52,440 nt of DNA from an uncultured Nitrospira sp. Lineage in GTDB: Bacteria; Nitrospirota; Nitrospiria; Nitrospirales; Nitrospiraceae. Where the stretch lies: positions 1-52,440 of the forward strand of contig CABVSA010000018.1 in assembly GCA_902500805.1 (NCBI GenBank), in the 5' to 3' direction. Both the position numbers and the translations under genes were made by a program. The notes under the pieces were generated by a model that was not told the DNA's origin, did not search any database, and worked only from the letters and a program-made list of their open reading frames with translations. Shown one piece after another: positions 1 to 7,890 of the stretch. The first letter of the stretch is position 1; each line of letters starts with the position of its first letter.

Positions 1-2
1 AG

Positions 3-533
3 TATGCAGAGTTTTCGAAGATCTTTGGACCGGACAAGGTCGGCATTCTCACCGGTGATCGCCAGGAAAACGGGCAAGCCCCGTTACTCGTCATGACCAC
101 GGAGATTCTCCGCAATCTGCTCTACGATGCCGCGAGTGGCGAAATCGATGTCAGATTGGACACGCTCGGCTTAGTCATCCTGGACGAATCACAGTACCTG
201 GCTGATCCCGAACGCGGTGTCGTGTGGGAAGAAACGATTATCTTCTGCCCCTCCCAGGCGAGACTCTTGTTGCTCTCGGCCTCCATCGGCAATCCACAAG
301 ATATCGCTGATTGGCTGACGTCGATTCGGGCAACCCCCTGTCGACTGGTGCGACACAGCAAGCGCACCGTGCCTCTGAGAGCCGGGTATCTGCACCCCAA
401 TGGGAGACTGACCCCCTTGTTTCGTACGCTCGGCATTCCGCAAGGACATCCCGGTCACCTCCATCCCGAGGCCAAACACCTTTTCATTGAATATGAAGAA
501 GAGACCTTGCCGTCCGGGCGACCGAGACGCTAG
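3..533 (+). pseudogene. Ski2-like DEAD/DEAH-box helicase fragment, 5' end outside window, 3' truncated
   Basis: The reading frame is open from the first bases of the window and gives 176 residues before a stop. It matches the middle of a superfamily 2 (Ski2/Lhr-like) RNA/DNA helicase ATPase core: a VMTTEILRNLL block, a Walker B region LVILDESQYLADP (residues about 57-69, where DESQ replaces the usual DEVH) and motif III as SAS near residue 92. The frame ends about 50 residues after the start of the inter-domain linker, so the whole second RecA-like domain is missing. After the stop, another frame continues for a few helicase-like residues (SLLPPLLAQLY) and stops at about 573, which suggests a frameshifted remnant. 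Without the second domain it should not be an active helicase. The start lies outside the window, so the intact N-terminus cannot be judged. Confidence 0.7.
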
Positions 534-579
534 TCGTTCCCTGTTACCTCCACTCTTGGCACAACTGTACTGAAGTTTT

Positions 580-730
580 TAACCCACATCATTCATGAAC
601 GCTGCTGCGACAAGCCTTCGGCGGCAGGCTCTCACCTCGTTGCTCATACCTCGTATCGGGCAAGCGAACGACGCTTCACGCGCTTGAACGCGACTCATGA
701 ACAAGGCTGCTGGACTTTTCAACATCCTGC
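580..730. repeat. Dispersed repeat of the GCAGGATG-end type
   Basis: On the minus strand the element begins with GCAGGATGTTGAAAAGTCC and runs about 150 bases through several short dyads. It has no credible gene. Its end resembles the termini of the repeat at 34350-34476 (GCAGGATG, two bases, GAAAA). It starts directly after the TAG stop of the outer-membrane protein gene on its right. I associate this repeat class with Nitrospira chromosomes; that is memory, not a search. The left boundary is approximate. Confidence 0.45.
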
Positions 731-1768
731 CTAGAAGGAGGCCGTGATGGCCGCCGTGAGGCCATGCCGGAGGGATTGAAACTCCGTGAGCGGAAAAGAC
801 GCCGACCGACCATCCGCGAGATGACTCTCCCAGGTGCCGTCGATCAAGCGATTCCACCAGACTCGATAGCCGACTTGTGCCGCAAGCCACCGCGTGAGAT
901 GCACCCTTGCGCCGATGTCAGCATCCGCTCCGAACCCAATGCCTCGCATAGTAAAGCTTGGGGCACTCAACTCACCGCTGGCCACCCGTAAATGATGGGT
1001 GTCCTCATTGGTAAAGAGATTGATGGGCTTCAGTACAACCGAGCCATAGAGGCTCAACCATCGGAGAAGATGATACTCGCTTGCCGCACCGACCCGCAGC
1101 GAATACCACGAACTGCTGTTGGAAATAACCTCCACATTTTGACTAAGGCCCGTATCGCCTGGAATACATAATGGATCTAAGCCAGGTGTGCCCGAATCCA
1201 AATCCGTCGAGGCCCCGGCAGCCGAACAAGCGATCTGCCGAACCCCGTTGGCCGTATGCGTCTGACGCCAATATTGAAAACCAAGAAAGCCATCCAGCTG
1301 ACCACGCCCCTGGGGAAAGGTCATCACAGCTCCGCCCAGATCAGCATTCAGGAACCACAGGCCGGATCCACTGATATCGCTATGGGTTCGCAGGGAGGGG
1401 CTTCCGCCATCGGCTGCGAGAAAATCGTCGTCGGTCAGGCGCCCTCCTCCGATATGAGCCCCTCCGACCTGAAGCCGCCCAAAGAAATGAGGTCGGAAAT
1501 AGACCTTGGCGGTCAGTTCCGCAACATTCGTGGAATGATCAGCATAGGTCAGTCGTGAAGTCGGATTCCCCAATAGCCCTTGTGACGATGCATTGTGGCT
1601 CCACCAAGTATCCCCCACCGAGATCCAGGTCCCGAGCGTAAGCTCTACTCGCTTCAGCGAAGTAGGTGCTGACTCTTGGGCGAATCCGTGAGTCACCACG
1701 ACACACAGCCCCGACAGAAGAACAACAACAAGTGTGATCAACAACTTGGCCGATGCACATTCGTTCAC
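731..1768 (-). CDS. Outer-membrane beta-barrel protein
   Basis: A 345-residue secreted protein. I chose the GTG at 1768 because GGGAGG lies nine bases upstream and the product then starts with a normal signal peptide (KLLITLVVVLLSGLCVVV, cleavage after about GFA). The longer frame, opening at 1855, would put an arginine-rich stretch before the signal. The mature part has alternating amphipathic strands rich in aromatic and glycine residues (for example LDGFLGFQYWRQ and WLAAQVGYRVWW) and ends in phenylalanine, as Bam-assembled barrels do. Overall pattern resembles omptin/Opa-like small barrels, but no catalytic motif was recognised, so only outer-membrane location is proposed. Its stop codon abuts the repeat on the left. 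Expression and link to the EPS system are unknown. Confidence 0.6.
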   Translation of the reverse strand: MNECASAKLLITLVVVLLSGLCVVVTHGFAQESAPTSLKRVELTLGTWISVGDTWWSHNASSQGLLGNPTSRLTYADHSTNVAELTAKVYFRPHFFGRLQVGGAHIGGGRLTDDDFLAADGGSPSLRTHSDISGSGLWFLNADLGGAVMTFPQGRGQLDGFLGFQYWRQTHTANGVRQIACSAAGASTDLDSGTPGLDPLCIPGDTGLSQNVEVISNSSSWYSLRVGAASEYHLLRWLSLYGSVVLKPINLFTNEDTHHLRVASGELSAPSFTMRGIGFGADADIGARVHLTRWLAAQVGYRVWWNRLIDGTWESHLADGRSASFPLTEFQSLRHGLTAAITASF

Positions 1769-2098
1769 TGCTGCATGCCTCCCAGTTGAATGACCACGCG
1801 ACCACACTCGGAGCCTCAGTCCTCCGCGTGGTTTGGCAGAGTCCCGAGAAATCATACCTGAGATAGGACCACCTGAATAGATGTTTCAACCTTGTACAGC
1901 AGGGGTGAGAAGGGGACCAAGGACGTGCCTACGACTGGTCGAACAATCATCTGAATACAGCGAGGCCTCACAGGAGGAAGACCATGACGGTAACGGATAT
2001 CCAAGGAGGGGAACCGTGTTCAAAACAAGAAAGCCACCCCGACATTAATCGGGATGGCCTTCATGACAGAACGCTGAGAGATGGAGAATGCTGATGAG
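1769..2098. other. Intergenic region, little recognisable
   Basis: About 330 bases between the barrel protein gene and the first PEP-CTERM gene. Apart from the terminator at 2020-2058 I see no gene, no sigma-54 element and no clear sigma-70 promoter. The promoter of the barrel gene presumably lies here. Confidence 0.5.
2020..2058 (-). terminator. Rho-independent terminator of the first PEP-CTERM gene
   Basis: Read on the minus strand, GCCATCCCGA, a six-base loop and TCGGGGTGGC form a ten-pair stem (one mismatch), followed by the T-rich tail TTTCTTGTTTT. It lies about 40 bases past the stop of the PEP-CTERM gene. Confidence 0.8.
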
Positions 2099-2776
2099 CT
2101 ACGCGCTCTTCCGCATCTTCCGTCCCCACAGCCCAAGACCCAAGAGTCCTGAACCCAGCAGAAGCATGGATGCAGGCTCCGGCACCGTCGAAATCTCTGC
2201 ATCGAAGGAACTCGACACGTTATTTCCAGACAAGTGGGTGATCGTGACCACTTGCGTCACAGAAAATGGACCGACTCCACCACCAAGACCACCTCTCGTG
2301 TTAGCGAACGCCCCAGGCCCCATGAGCCCAGAATTCGTCAACGGCGTTGTTGTGGCAAATGCATTGTTCCCTGCATCCCAGTAGGTCTGGTATTGGATCC
2401 TATTAGATGCAGTGCCACCGATTGCTGCCAGAAAACTAAATGCGGGAGGAGTGGTAAATCCCGTCTCGGTCAGCATGATCTGCATGGTCCCCCCACCACC
2501 ATTCGAGATGTTGATGCTATTTAAATCCAAATGCGGTTGGGTTGAAGTCCCGATATTAACTCCTGTAGATACATTGACAGACCAGTTGCTTACAGCCCCA
2601 ATGAACGTAATCACATCAAGGGCTGCATTGGCATCTCCGGCTCCGTTGTCGGTGAGGGAAACTTCAACAGCTCCCCCTCCGGCATTCAGCGAGAGCCTCA
2701 AGGCTGAGGCCTGTTGAGGAATAACCATACCTCCAACCAGCAATGCGAACACTGCTAGATACACCATTCGCTTCAT
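2099..2776 (-). CDS. PEP-CTERM sorting-domain secreted protein 1
   Basis: A 225-residue export protein and probable exosortase substrate. It has an N-terminal signal peptide (MKRMVYLAVFALLVGGMV, cleavage near QASA), a Gly/Asn/Thr-rich body of predicted beta strands, and a C-terminal tripartite sorting signal: VPEPAS, a hydrophobic stretch LLLGSGLLGLGLW, then the basic tail GRKMRKSA (residues about 198-225). In this family the exosortase recognises the PEP motif in the membrane. The ATG at 2776 is preferred: GGAGGTGAG sits nine bases before it, whereas the upstream in-frame GTG at 2782 is only three bases from it. A sigma-54 promoter, PrsR-like sites and its own terminator make it a single-gene unit. 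The function of the mature protein is unknown. Confidence 0.9.
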   Translation of the reverse strand: MKRMVYLAVFALLVGGMVIPQQASALRLSLNAGGGAVEVSLTDNGAGDANAALDVITFIGAVSNWSVNVSTGVNIGTSTQPHLDLNSINISNGGGGTMQIMLTETGFTTPPAFSFLAAIGGTASNRIQYQTYWDAGNNAFATTTPLTNSGLMGPGAFANTRGGLGGGVGPFSVTQVVTITHLSGNNVSSSFDAEISTVPEPASMLLLGSGLLGLGLWGRKMRKSA

Positions 2777-2884
2777 GTACACTCACCTCCTTTTCGGTCA
2801 TGAATGAATATTGCTACTGATATGAACCTCATAACCTATCTCCTAAACTAAGGCCAATAGGTCCACACTATAGGTCCATACCTC

Positions 2885-2900
2885 AGCAATATGCTTGCCA
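2885..2900 (-). promoter_or_regulatory. Sigma-54 (-24/-12) promoter of PEP-CTERM gene 1
   Basis: Minus-strand sequence TGGCAAGCATATTGCT fits the RpoN consensus TGGCACR-N4-TTGCW at all positions but one, with the invariant GG and GC correctly spaced. It lies 109 bases before the start codon. The TGGACCTA octamer follows it (2871-2878, again at 2858-2865) and covers the predicted transcription start near 2874. Confidence 0.8.
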
Positions 2901-2965
2901 GATCAATTAAGCTATTGAAAGTACTACATAGTTAAAAATGTCACTAGTAGATCCATCGCTCATTC

Positions 2966-2982
2966 CGTCAAAAAAGTTTACA
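2966..2982. promoter_or_regulatory. Degenerate PrsR-like enhancer half-site
   Basis: CGTCAA-N5-TTTACA: the right half matches the motif found perfectly at 3103, 7720 and 7810, the left half matches four of six bases. It lies 66 bases upstream of the -24 element, almost the same distance as the 7720 site from its own promoter (71 bases). Weak by itself. Confidence 0.4.
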
Positions 2983-3102
2983 CTCTTGCGAGAGTCACAC
3001 TCGACTCTGACGGGCATGTGGTTGCCATGAGATGAGAGAGAGTCGCTGTTTGTTCAACACGTTACGACGTTTTCATTCAGCGGAAAGGCTCTCTCGTTCA
3101 AC

Positions 3103-3119
3103 TGTAAAGTTTTTTTACA
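3103..3119. promoter_or_regulatory. Perfect inverted repeat TGTAAA-N5-TTTACA, predicted PrsR enhancer site
   Basis: A 17-base perfect dyad about 200 bases upstream of the sigma-54 promoter of PEP-CTERM gene 1. The same motif occurs twice upstream of PEP-CTERM gene 2. Distant upstream dyads are typical binding sites for NtrC-family activators; PrsR, encoded at 7891-9279, is the obvious candidate. Assignment to PrsR is inferred. Confidence 0.7.
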
Positions 3120-3462
3120 CATCTACGCCCTCACTATGTTCTACTTCACAGCCGAGAGCGATGGTCACTGTCACACATCTGGCTCAAAACGCTACACTAT
3201 CTGGTCCTTCTGGATGATCTTAGTCGACGCAGCAGAGATCTGATTCCGTAGCCTGCAGATGGCTCGCCCTGGCGAAGCACCTCTTCACCCGCTGAATCTG
3301 GTGACCACATTCGAAGCATCACTCCCACAACGGTTCCAACGACGTCCCTTCTCCGCCTGATCACCTCTTTCTCTGCCGATGACGGCTATGAATTCGCGCC
3401 GGAGCTATCGTAAGATACCTGCTGATCGGATGGTTCGAACTTCCTGACCAGAAAGGTTATCC
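3120..3462. other. Intergenic region upstream of prsT
   Basis: About 340 bases between the enhancer dyad and prsT. No gene and no properly spaced sigma-54 element on the plus strand was seen; the prsT promoter should be here but I could not identify it. AAAGG lies seven bases before the prsT ATG. Confidence 0.4.
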
Positions 3463-5751
3463 ATGCCTTTTCCCCCTACACTCACACTGAACCTTCTGTT
3501 CGCTCTCATCATGCTTGGCAATCTCGGGTGTGGTTCAAAAACACCGGAAGAGAAAACGGCCAAACATCGTGAACGGGCAGAATCCTATGTGAAGAACGGA
3601 CAATACCCCGAAGCCATCATCGAATACCAAAACGTCATTCAGATAGAGCCTAACAGCCCCGACGCCCATTACCGATTGGCCTTGGCCTACCTGAAGCACG
3701 GGACTATTCCTAGCCTCCAAGCGGCCTTTTCCGAATTCACCAGGACCGTGACCCTGGACAAAACAAATCAAGACGCCCAGCTGAAACTCGGCGAACTCTA
3801 CCTTCTGGCTCAGGATCCCGGTAAGGCCCGTGAACGGGCCGAGATCGTGCTGGCGTCCGCCCCTCAGCACCTTGATGGGCTGATCCTCCATGGACGGAGC
3901 TTGATCAATGAGAAACAGTATAAGGACGGCATTGCTGAGCTCAAGAAAGCTCTTGAGCAAGACCCCAAGAATATCCAGATCTACATTGACTTGGCTCGGG
4001 TCCATTTCATCCTGAACGATAAACCGGCGGCAGAGGGCGCACTCCGCCAAGCCTTGTCCATTGATCCTCACGCGCTTCCGGCTCTCCTAGCGTTGGCCGA
4101 CTATTACGACGTCGTGGGGCAATCGGCAAGGGCCGAAACGCACTACCAGCAGGCGATGGAAGCCGATCCTGAGAATGAGGCGGTCTATCTTCACTTGGCA
4201 AGCCACTATCAACGTCACGCCAAACCGGCGGACGCTGAAGCTACCCTGCTGAAACTGGTGGCACGGAAACCTCAAGCAGACACTCCACTCATCCATCTCG
4301 GGGACTATTTCATCGTCCTGGGGCAACCGGAGAAAGCCCTGGCCAACTACCGGCGGGCCACGGAAGTCGTCCCGACATCGTCCAACGCGCGCGATAAGTT
4401 GATCGGCCATTATTTGGATACCGGTAAGATCACCGATGCCGAGCCGCTCGTGAATGCGCTCCGGGAAAAGGACAAGCATGACCTCATGGGTCGATTCTTC
4501 GATGCACGGCTGAAGCTGGCCCACGCACAACCCGATGAGGCTCTCACGCTGCTCCAGGGTGTGATCAAAGACAGTCCTCAATTCGCCGGTGCGCACCATT
4601 TTCTTGGGATGGCCTACCTGCAAAAGCACCAACTCCCCCAAGCCAAAGCCGCAATCGCCGACGCCGTAAAGTTCAACCCCCAGCTGAGCGATGCCCGAAC
4701 GGCCCTGGCACAGCTTCATCTGGCCGAAGGGTCTGTCGACCTGGCGCTTGAGCAGGCGCAAGCCGCCGTTCAGATCAACCCGCGTAATGCACAGGCTGCC
4801 ATCGTCGCTGGAACCGCCTACCTCCGAAAAGGCGATCTGGTAAAGAGCCGGAAGGTCTTTGAAGCCATCGCGCAAGCCGCTCCCAAAGAACCGATCGGCC
4901 CCTACAATCTCGGCCTCGTCGCTCGCTCGGAGAAAAACGATGCCAAGGCCCTCGCCTATTTTGAGGAGGCGTTGACGAAACGACCCACGGCCATCGAACC
5001 ACTGTTGCAGATCGTCGCGATCAAGAACGTCCAGGGCAAAACACAAGAGGCACGAGAGCGAGTGATCAGGCAACTGGAGACCGTGCCCAAAAGTCCGTTG
5101 CTCCATAACCTGGTCGGACAACTCTGGCTCAACGCCAGAGATCCGGCTCAAGCAGAGAAATCCTTCAAGACCGCGATCGAGATCGACGGTTCAGCGCTGG
5201 CGCCATACTTGAACCTGGCGCAACTTTACTACCAGACGGGGAAAGTCGATCAATCGATCACGGAATATGAAACCGTCCTCGCGAAGAATCCCAATGCCCC
5301 CGCCGCCCTGATGATGTTGGGTATCATCCATGAAGGGCGCAAGGACTACGACAAGGCCAAAGAACGATACGATCAGATCCTGAAACTCAATCCCCGCTTC
5401 GCGCCGGCGGCCAACAACCTGGCCTGGCTGATCGCCGAACAGGGGGGAAATCTCGATGTGGCCCTCTCGCATGCTCAAACTGCTCGAGAGCAGAGACCGG
5501 AAGACCCCAATATTGCCGATACGCTCGGCTGGATTTATTATAAGAAAAATGCCTCACTCCTCGCGGTGGGCCTATTGAAGGAAGCGGCGGACAAGTTACC
5601 CAATGAACCGCTCGTTCACTATCATCTCGGAATGGCACAAGCCAAGAACGGCGATGCTGCGGCAGCGAAGCATTCGTTGCAAACCGCACTGAAACTGAAT
5701 CACCAGTTCACCGGCGCTGAGGACGCCAAGAAGACCATCGAGGGACTCTAA
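3463..5751 (+). CDS. prsT: PEP-CTERM system TPR-repeat lipoprotein PrsT
   Basis: A 762-residue lipoprotein. The signal peptide ends in a lipobox LGNLGC with Cys23 as the lipidation site. The rest is an almost unbroken run of tetratricopeptide repeats, about 20 copies with the usual A-x-x-x-Y/F-x-x-A pattern (for example YPEAIIEYQNVIQIEPN near residue 50, and many repeats of YLNLAQLYYQTGKVDQSI type). Length, lipobox and repeat content match the exosortase-associated TPR lipoprotein PrsT. Such proteins are thought to be scaffolds in polysaccharide assembly or export at the envelope; the exact partner is unknown. It is on the plus strand, convergent with the M48 protease gene only 13 bases away, and is not part of the minus-strand operon. 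No PEP-CTERM-type sigma-54 element was found before it. Confidence 0.85.
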   Translation: MPFPPTLTLNLLFALIMLGNLGCGSKTPEEKTAKHRERAESYVKNGQYPEAIIEYQNVIQIEPNSPDAHYRLALAYLKHGTIPSLQAAFSEFTRTVTLDKTNQDAQLKLGELYLLAQDPGKARERAEIVLASAPQHLDGLILHGRSLINEKQYKDGIAELKKALEQDPKNIQIYIDLARVHFILNDKPAAEGALRQALSIDPHALPALLALADYYDVVGQSARAETHYQQAMEADPENEAVYLHLASHYQRHAKPADAEATLLKLVARKPQADTPLIHLGDYFIVLGQPEKALANYRRATEVVPTSSNARDKLIGHYLDTGKITDAEPLVNALREKDKHDLMGRFFDARLKLAHAQPDEALTLLQGVIKDSPQFAGAHHFLGMAYLQKHQLPQAKAAIADAVKFNPQLSDARTALAQLHLAEGSVDLALEQAQAAVQINPRNAQAAIVAGTAYLRKGDLVKSRKVFEAIAQAAPKEPIGPYNLGLVARSEKNDAKALAYFEEALTKRPTAIEPLLQIVAIKNVQGKTQEARERVIRQLETVPKSPLLHNLVGQLWLNARDPAQAEKSFKTAIEIDGSALAPYLNLAQLYYQTGKVDQSITEYETVLAKNPNAPAALMMLGIIHEGRKDYDKAKERYDQILKLNPRFAPAANNLAWLIAEQGGNLDVALSHAQTAREQRPEDPNIADTLGWIYYKKNASLLAVGLLKEAADKLPNEPLVHYHLGMAQAKNGDAAAAKHSLQTALKLNHQFTGAEDAKKTIEGL

Positions 5752-5764
5752 CGTCGTCTGCTCG

Positions 5765-6751
5765 TCATTCAACCGGTGCGAACTGAGGCTGCAAGAGTTC
5801 CCCACGCCGGCGTTTGGCCTCGATCTCCCCGCGTGTACGATGGAAGGCCGCCAGACGTTCCACCGTCGTGGGATGAGAGTGACTGATCCCGCGCTTTCCT
5901 ACGGGTTGCCGCCCTTCAAGTCGGCGCATCTGTTCCCATACCCGTTCAACCGCATCCAGATCGTACCCCGCCCGAGCCATCAAGTAGGCCCCGACATAGT
6001 CGGCCTCTGCTTCAAGCGAGCGTGGCTCGGGTGAAAGTTGATCCGGCAACCGACCGCCTGCTGCGGTTGCACGAAGAAACGTATTCAACATCATCCGCAG
6101 TTGCGCATTCTGCGCGTGACTCAGGATATTGTGGGCGAGTTCATGCGCGAGAATCCAGGCGAGCTCATCATCCTGAATAAAGCTCTGCATCGCCCCTGTT
6201 GTGACGGCCATGATTCGTCCGTTCGAGACACCATTGATCACGTCACTGTCAAGAAGATGCAACGCAAAATTACACACCGGCTGTGCCCAGAGCACCACCG
6301 TCCGTTGAACGCCATCATGCTCGATCTCCAGCTGCAAAGGCTGAATTCTGGCCGCAGTGAGGCGATGGATCCGTTGCGCGATCGCCTCAGCGCGATCGGC
6401 CTCGACCCGCGTGGTATTCACCTCAATGATGCGATCACCCACAGCCGCGCCGCCCGAGGCTGCCGGGAGGCGCGGGTGAAGATAGGCCACAACAGGGACG
6501 GTCCTTGTTCCCGGGTCGACCGCATCACCTGCCACCGGCCGATTACGGAGGAGAAATCCATAGGTGGCATCCCGCTCGAAGGGGCACCACTCCACAGCCG
6601 CAGCCAAGAGTGGCAAGCCGACGTCATACAGACGGCGTTGTAGAGACTCCGGATCAATCCTGGGCGTGGCCTTATGGAGACCGTACATCGGGAACGAACA
6701 GGCGCTTATCGCGAAGAAGGCGAGAAGAAGCAGGCGCGTCTGAAGCATTCG
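5765..6751 (-). CDS. M48-family metalloprotease lipoprotein with PDZ domain
   Basis: A 328-residue protein. The ATG at 6751 gives a clean lipoprotein signal MLQTRLLLLAFFAISAC with Cys17 in the lipobox; an upstream in-frame GTG (6793) would add 14 polar residues and has no ribosome site. Residues about 90-150 look like a PDZ domain (GGAAVGDRIIEVN), usually a substrate-recognition module. The zinc site HELAH is at residues 202-206, with the third ligand in LEAEADYVGAYLMARAGYD about 40 residues later, as in M48 (HtpX/BepA/YcaL-like) peptidases. It therefore probably acts in the periplasm as an envelope quality-control protease. PDZ insertion before the M48 core is found in some family members. 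Its place next to prsT and a PEP-CTERM gene is suggestive, but no direct link to sorting can be shown. Confidence 0.85.
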   Translation of the reverse strand, partial: RMLQTRLLLLAFFAISACSFPMYGLHKATPRIDPESLQRRLYDVGLPLLAAAVEWCPFERDATYGFLLRNRPVAGDAVDPGTRTVPVVAYLHPRLPAASGGAAVGDRIIEVNTTRVEADRAEAIAQRIHRLTAARIQPLQLEIEHDGVQRTVVLWAQPVCNFALHLLDSDVINGVSNGRIMAVTTGAMQSFIQDDELAWILAHELAHNILSHAQNAQLRMMLNTFLRATAAGGRLPDQLSPEPRSLEAEADYVGAYLMARAGYDLDAVERVWEQMRRLEGRQPVGKRGISHSHPTTVERLAAFHRTRGEIEAKRRRGELLQPQFAPVE

Positions 6752-6880
6752 TTGACGGCAGACAGAAGAGGAACGATCATCCAGGTCAATCACTATTCAG
6801 ATCGGCAAAAGTCTCGAGCAAACACGTCGCACAAGAATGGTCCCAGCCACTCGCCTCATTAGTATTATCGCTATTACTGC

Positions 6881-6918
6881 AAAAAAAAAGGGCCGGCCCT
6901 CTCAGTGAGGACCGGCCC
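6881..6918 (-). terminator. Rho-independent terminator of PEP-CTERM gene 2
   Basis: Read on the minus strand, a GC-rich hairpin (GGGCCGGTCCTC, short loop, GAGGGCCGGCCC-like arm) is followed by nine T residues (6881-6889). It lies about 35 bases past the stop of the PEP-CTERM gene. Confidence 0.9.
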
Positions 6919-6951
6919 AATTTCTTCACCCTCTGCGTCACGAAAGGCTGA

Positions 6952-7548
6952 TTAGACCTTGCTCGATTTCCGCTTCCACCAGGCCAATCCAGCCAACCCA
7001 GAACCGAGCAAGAGCAACGAGGCTGGTTCTGGAACTGGGTCATTGCCAGTTCCTGGATCTGATGGACTCGTATAGAGGGTGAAATGAGAGACGTCCTTTG
7101 GATTCGGAACATTAAACGGAGGGTTTAAGAAAGGCGTGGTCCAGTTATACGTGCCATTGGCATCAGCCGTATACAGATAGCCAACAAGACTTGTACCCTG
7201 GCCATCCTTAATGATAACCAACGCAGTCAGATCTGCTGCCAGACCAGAGATCGTAAACGATCCACTCTGGCCAGTTTGGTTACCTGACAGCAGCGGTGAA
7301 CTCCCTCGCGAACCGTTAATTGTCCAGTCAGTAAGACCAAAAAACCCTTCGTTGTTCACAAGGGTTTGAGAATCATTGCCTGACCCGGTGAACGGGGTAA
7401 TATACTGACACCCATCACTCCCTGAAAAATTATCCGCCATATCGGCCGTACAAGCTACAAGAGTAGCTTGAGCGCCCCCGACCCAACTCATCCCTGCCAT
7501 CAAGACGGCTAGGGAACAAATCGTAGATTTAACCAATGAAGACTTCAT
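6952..7548 (-). CDS. PEP-CTERM sorting-domain secreted protein 2
   Basis: A 198-residue exported protein with signal peptide (MKSSLVKSTICSLAVLMAGMS, cleavage near AQA), a Ser/Gly/Asn-rich beta-type body with two cysteines near the N-terminus (VACTADMADNFSGSDGC), and a C-terminal sorting signal VPEPAS + LLLLGSGLAGLAWW + KRKSSKV (residues about 172-198). The signal is nearly identical to that of PEP-CTERM protein 1, so the same exosortase probably handles both. Three in-frame starts are clustered (GTG 7557, ATG 7554, ATG 7548); AGGAGG lies ten bases before 7548 and four before 7554, so 7548 is preferred. It has its own sigma-54 promoter, two enhancer dyads and a strong terminator. Mature function is unknown. 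Confidence 0.9.
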   Translation of the reverse strand: MKSSLVKSTICSLAVLMAGMSWVGGAQATLVACTADMADNFSGSDGCQYITPFTGSGNDSQTLVNNEGFFGLTDWTINGSRGSSPLLSGNQTGQSGSFTISGLAADLTALVIIKDGQGTSLVGYLYTADANGTYNWTTPFLNPPFNVPNPKDVSHFTLYTSPSDPGTGNDPVPEPASLLLLGSGLAGLAWWKRKSSKV

Positions 7549-7633
7549 CGTCATCACCCCTCCTTACTATCTCATAACAGCCTCAGTAGCTGACCTAACG
7601 TTGTGTTCCATCTATATGGATGTAGGTCCATTA

Positions 7634-7649
7634 GGCATTATCCGTGCCA
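7634..7649 (-). promoter_or_regulatory. Sigma-54 (-24/-12) promoter of PEP-CTERM gene 2
   Basis: Minus-strand TGGCACGGATAATGCC: the -24 half TGGCACG is perfect, and the -12 half is ATGC in place of TTGC with the invariant GC correctly placed. It lies 85 bases before the start codon. TGGACCTA (7623-7630) follows three bases downstream, ending at the predicted transcription start. Confidence 0.75.
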
Positions 7650-7719
7650 TTTTCTTGACGTCTGCAATATTTCCATATCGTTGAATAGTTTATGTTTACA
7701 GAAACTAGAGACAAGCTAC

Positions 7720-7736
7720 TGTAAAATATTTTTACA
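7720..7736. promoter_or_regulatory. Perfect dyad TGTAAA-N5-TTTACA, proximal predicted PrsR site
   Basis: A perfect 17-base inverted repeat 71 bases upstream of the -24 element of PEP-CTERM gene 2. Same half-sites and same 5-base spacer as the sites at 3103 and 7810. Confidence 0.75.
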
Positions 7737-7809
7737 GTACAAAATCATTGCGGCAGGAAATCGATGCTGTTCACTCATAATTGCAATCGGTTGTATGGAA
7801 TGGCATGAG

Positions 7810-7826
7810 TGTAAAATTTATTTACA
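7810..7826. promoter_or_regulatory. Perfect dyad TGTAAA-N5-TTTACA, distal predicted PrsR site
   Basis: A second perfect copy, centred 90 bases from the proximal one, lying just past the 3' end of prsR. Paired upstream sites fit cooperative binding by a hexameric sigma-54 activator. Confidence 0.75.
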
Positions 7827-7890
7827 CACCACGATGATTTTACAATATCTTGACGAACCATGGTCTCTGACCTGCACTATGATGGCATGG

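Noticed and set aside
579..890. 103-residue minus-strand frame over the repeat and the 3' end of the barrel gene
   Set aside because: Lies mostly in repeat DNA and overlaps a better gene in another frame; no recognisable protein.
3012..3030. TGGCAAC...TGCC on the minus strand as a sigma-54 promoter
   Set aside because: Distance between the invariant GG and GC is one base short, and it points to no extra gene.
4087..5151. 354-residue open frame on the minus strand inside prsT
   Set aside because: Antisense shadow of a TPR gene with strong coding character on the plus strand; no domain, no ribosome site.
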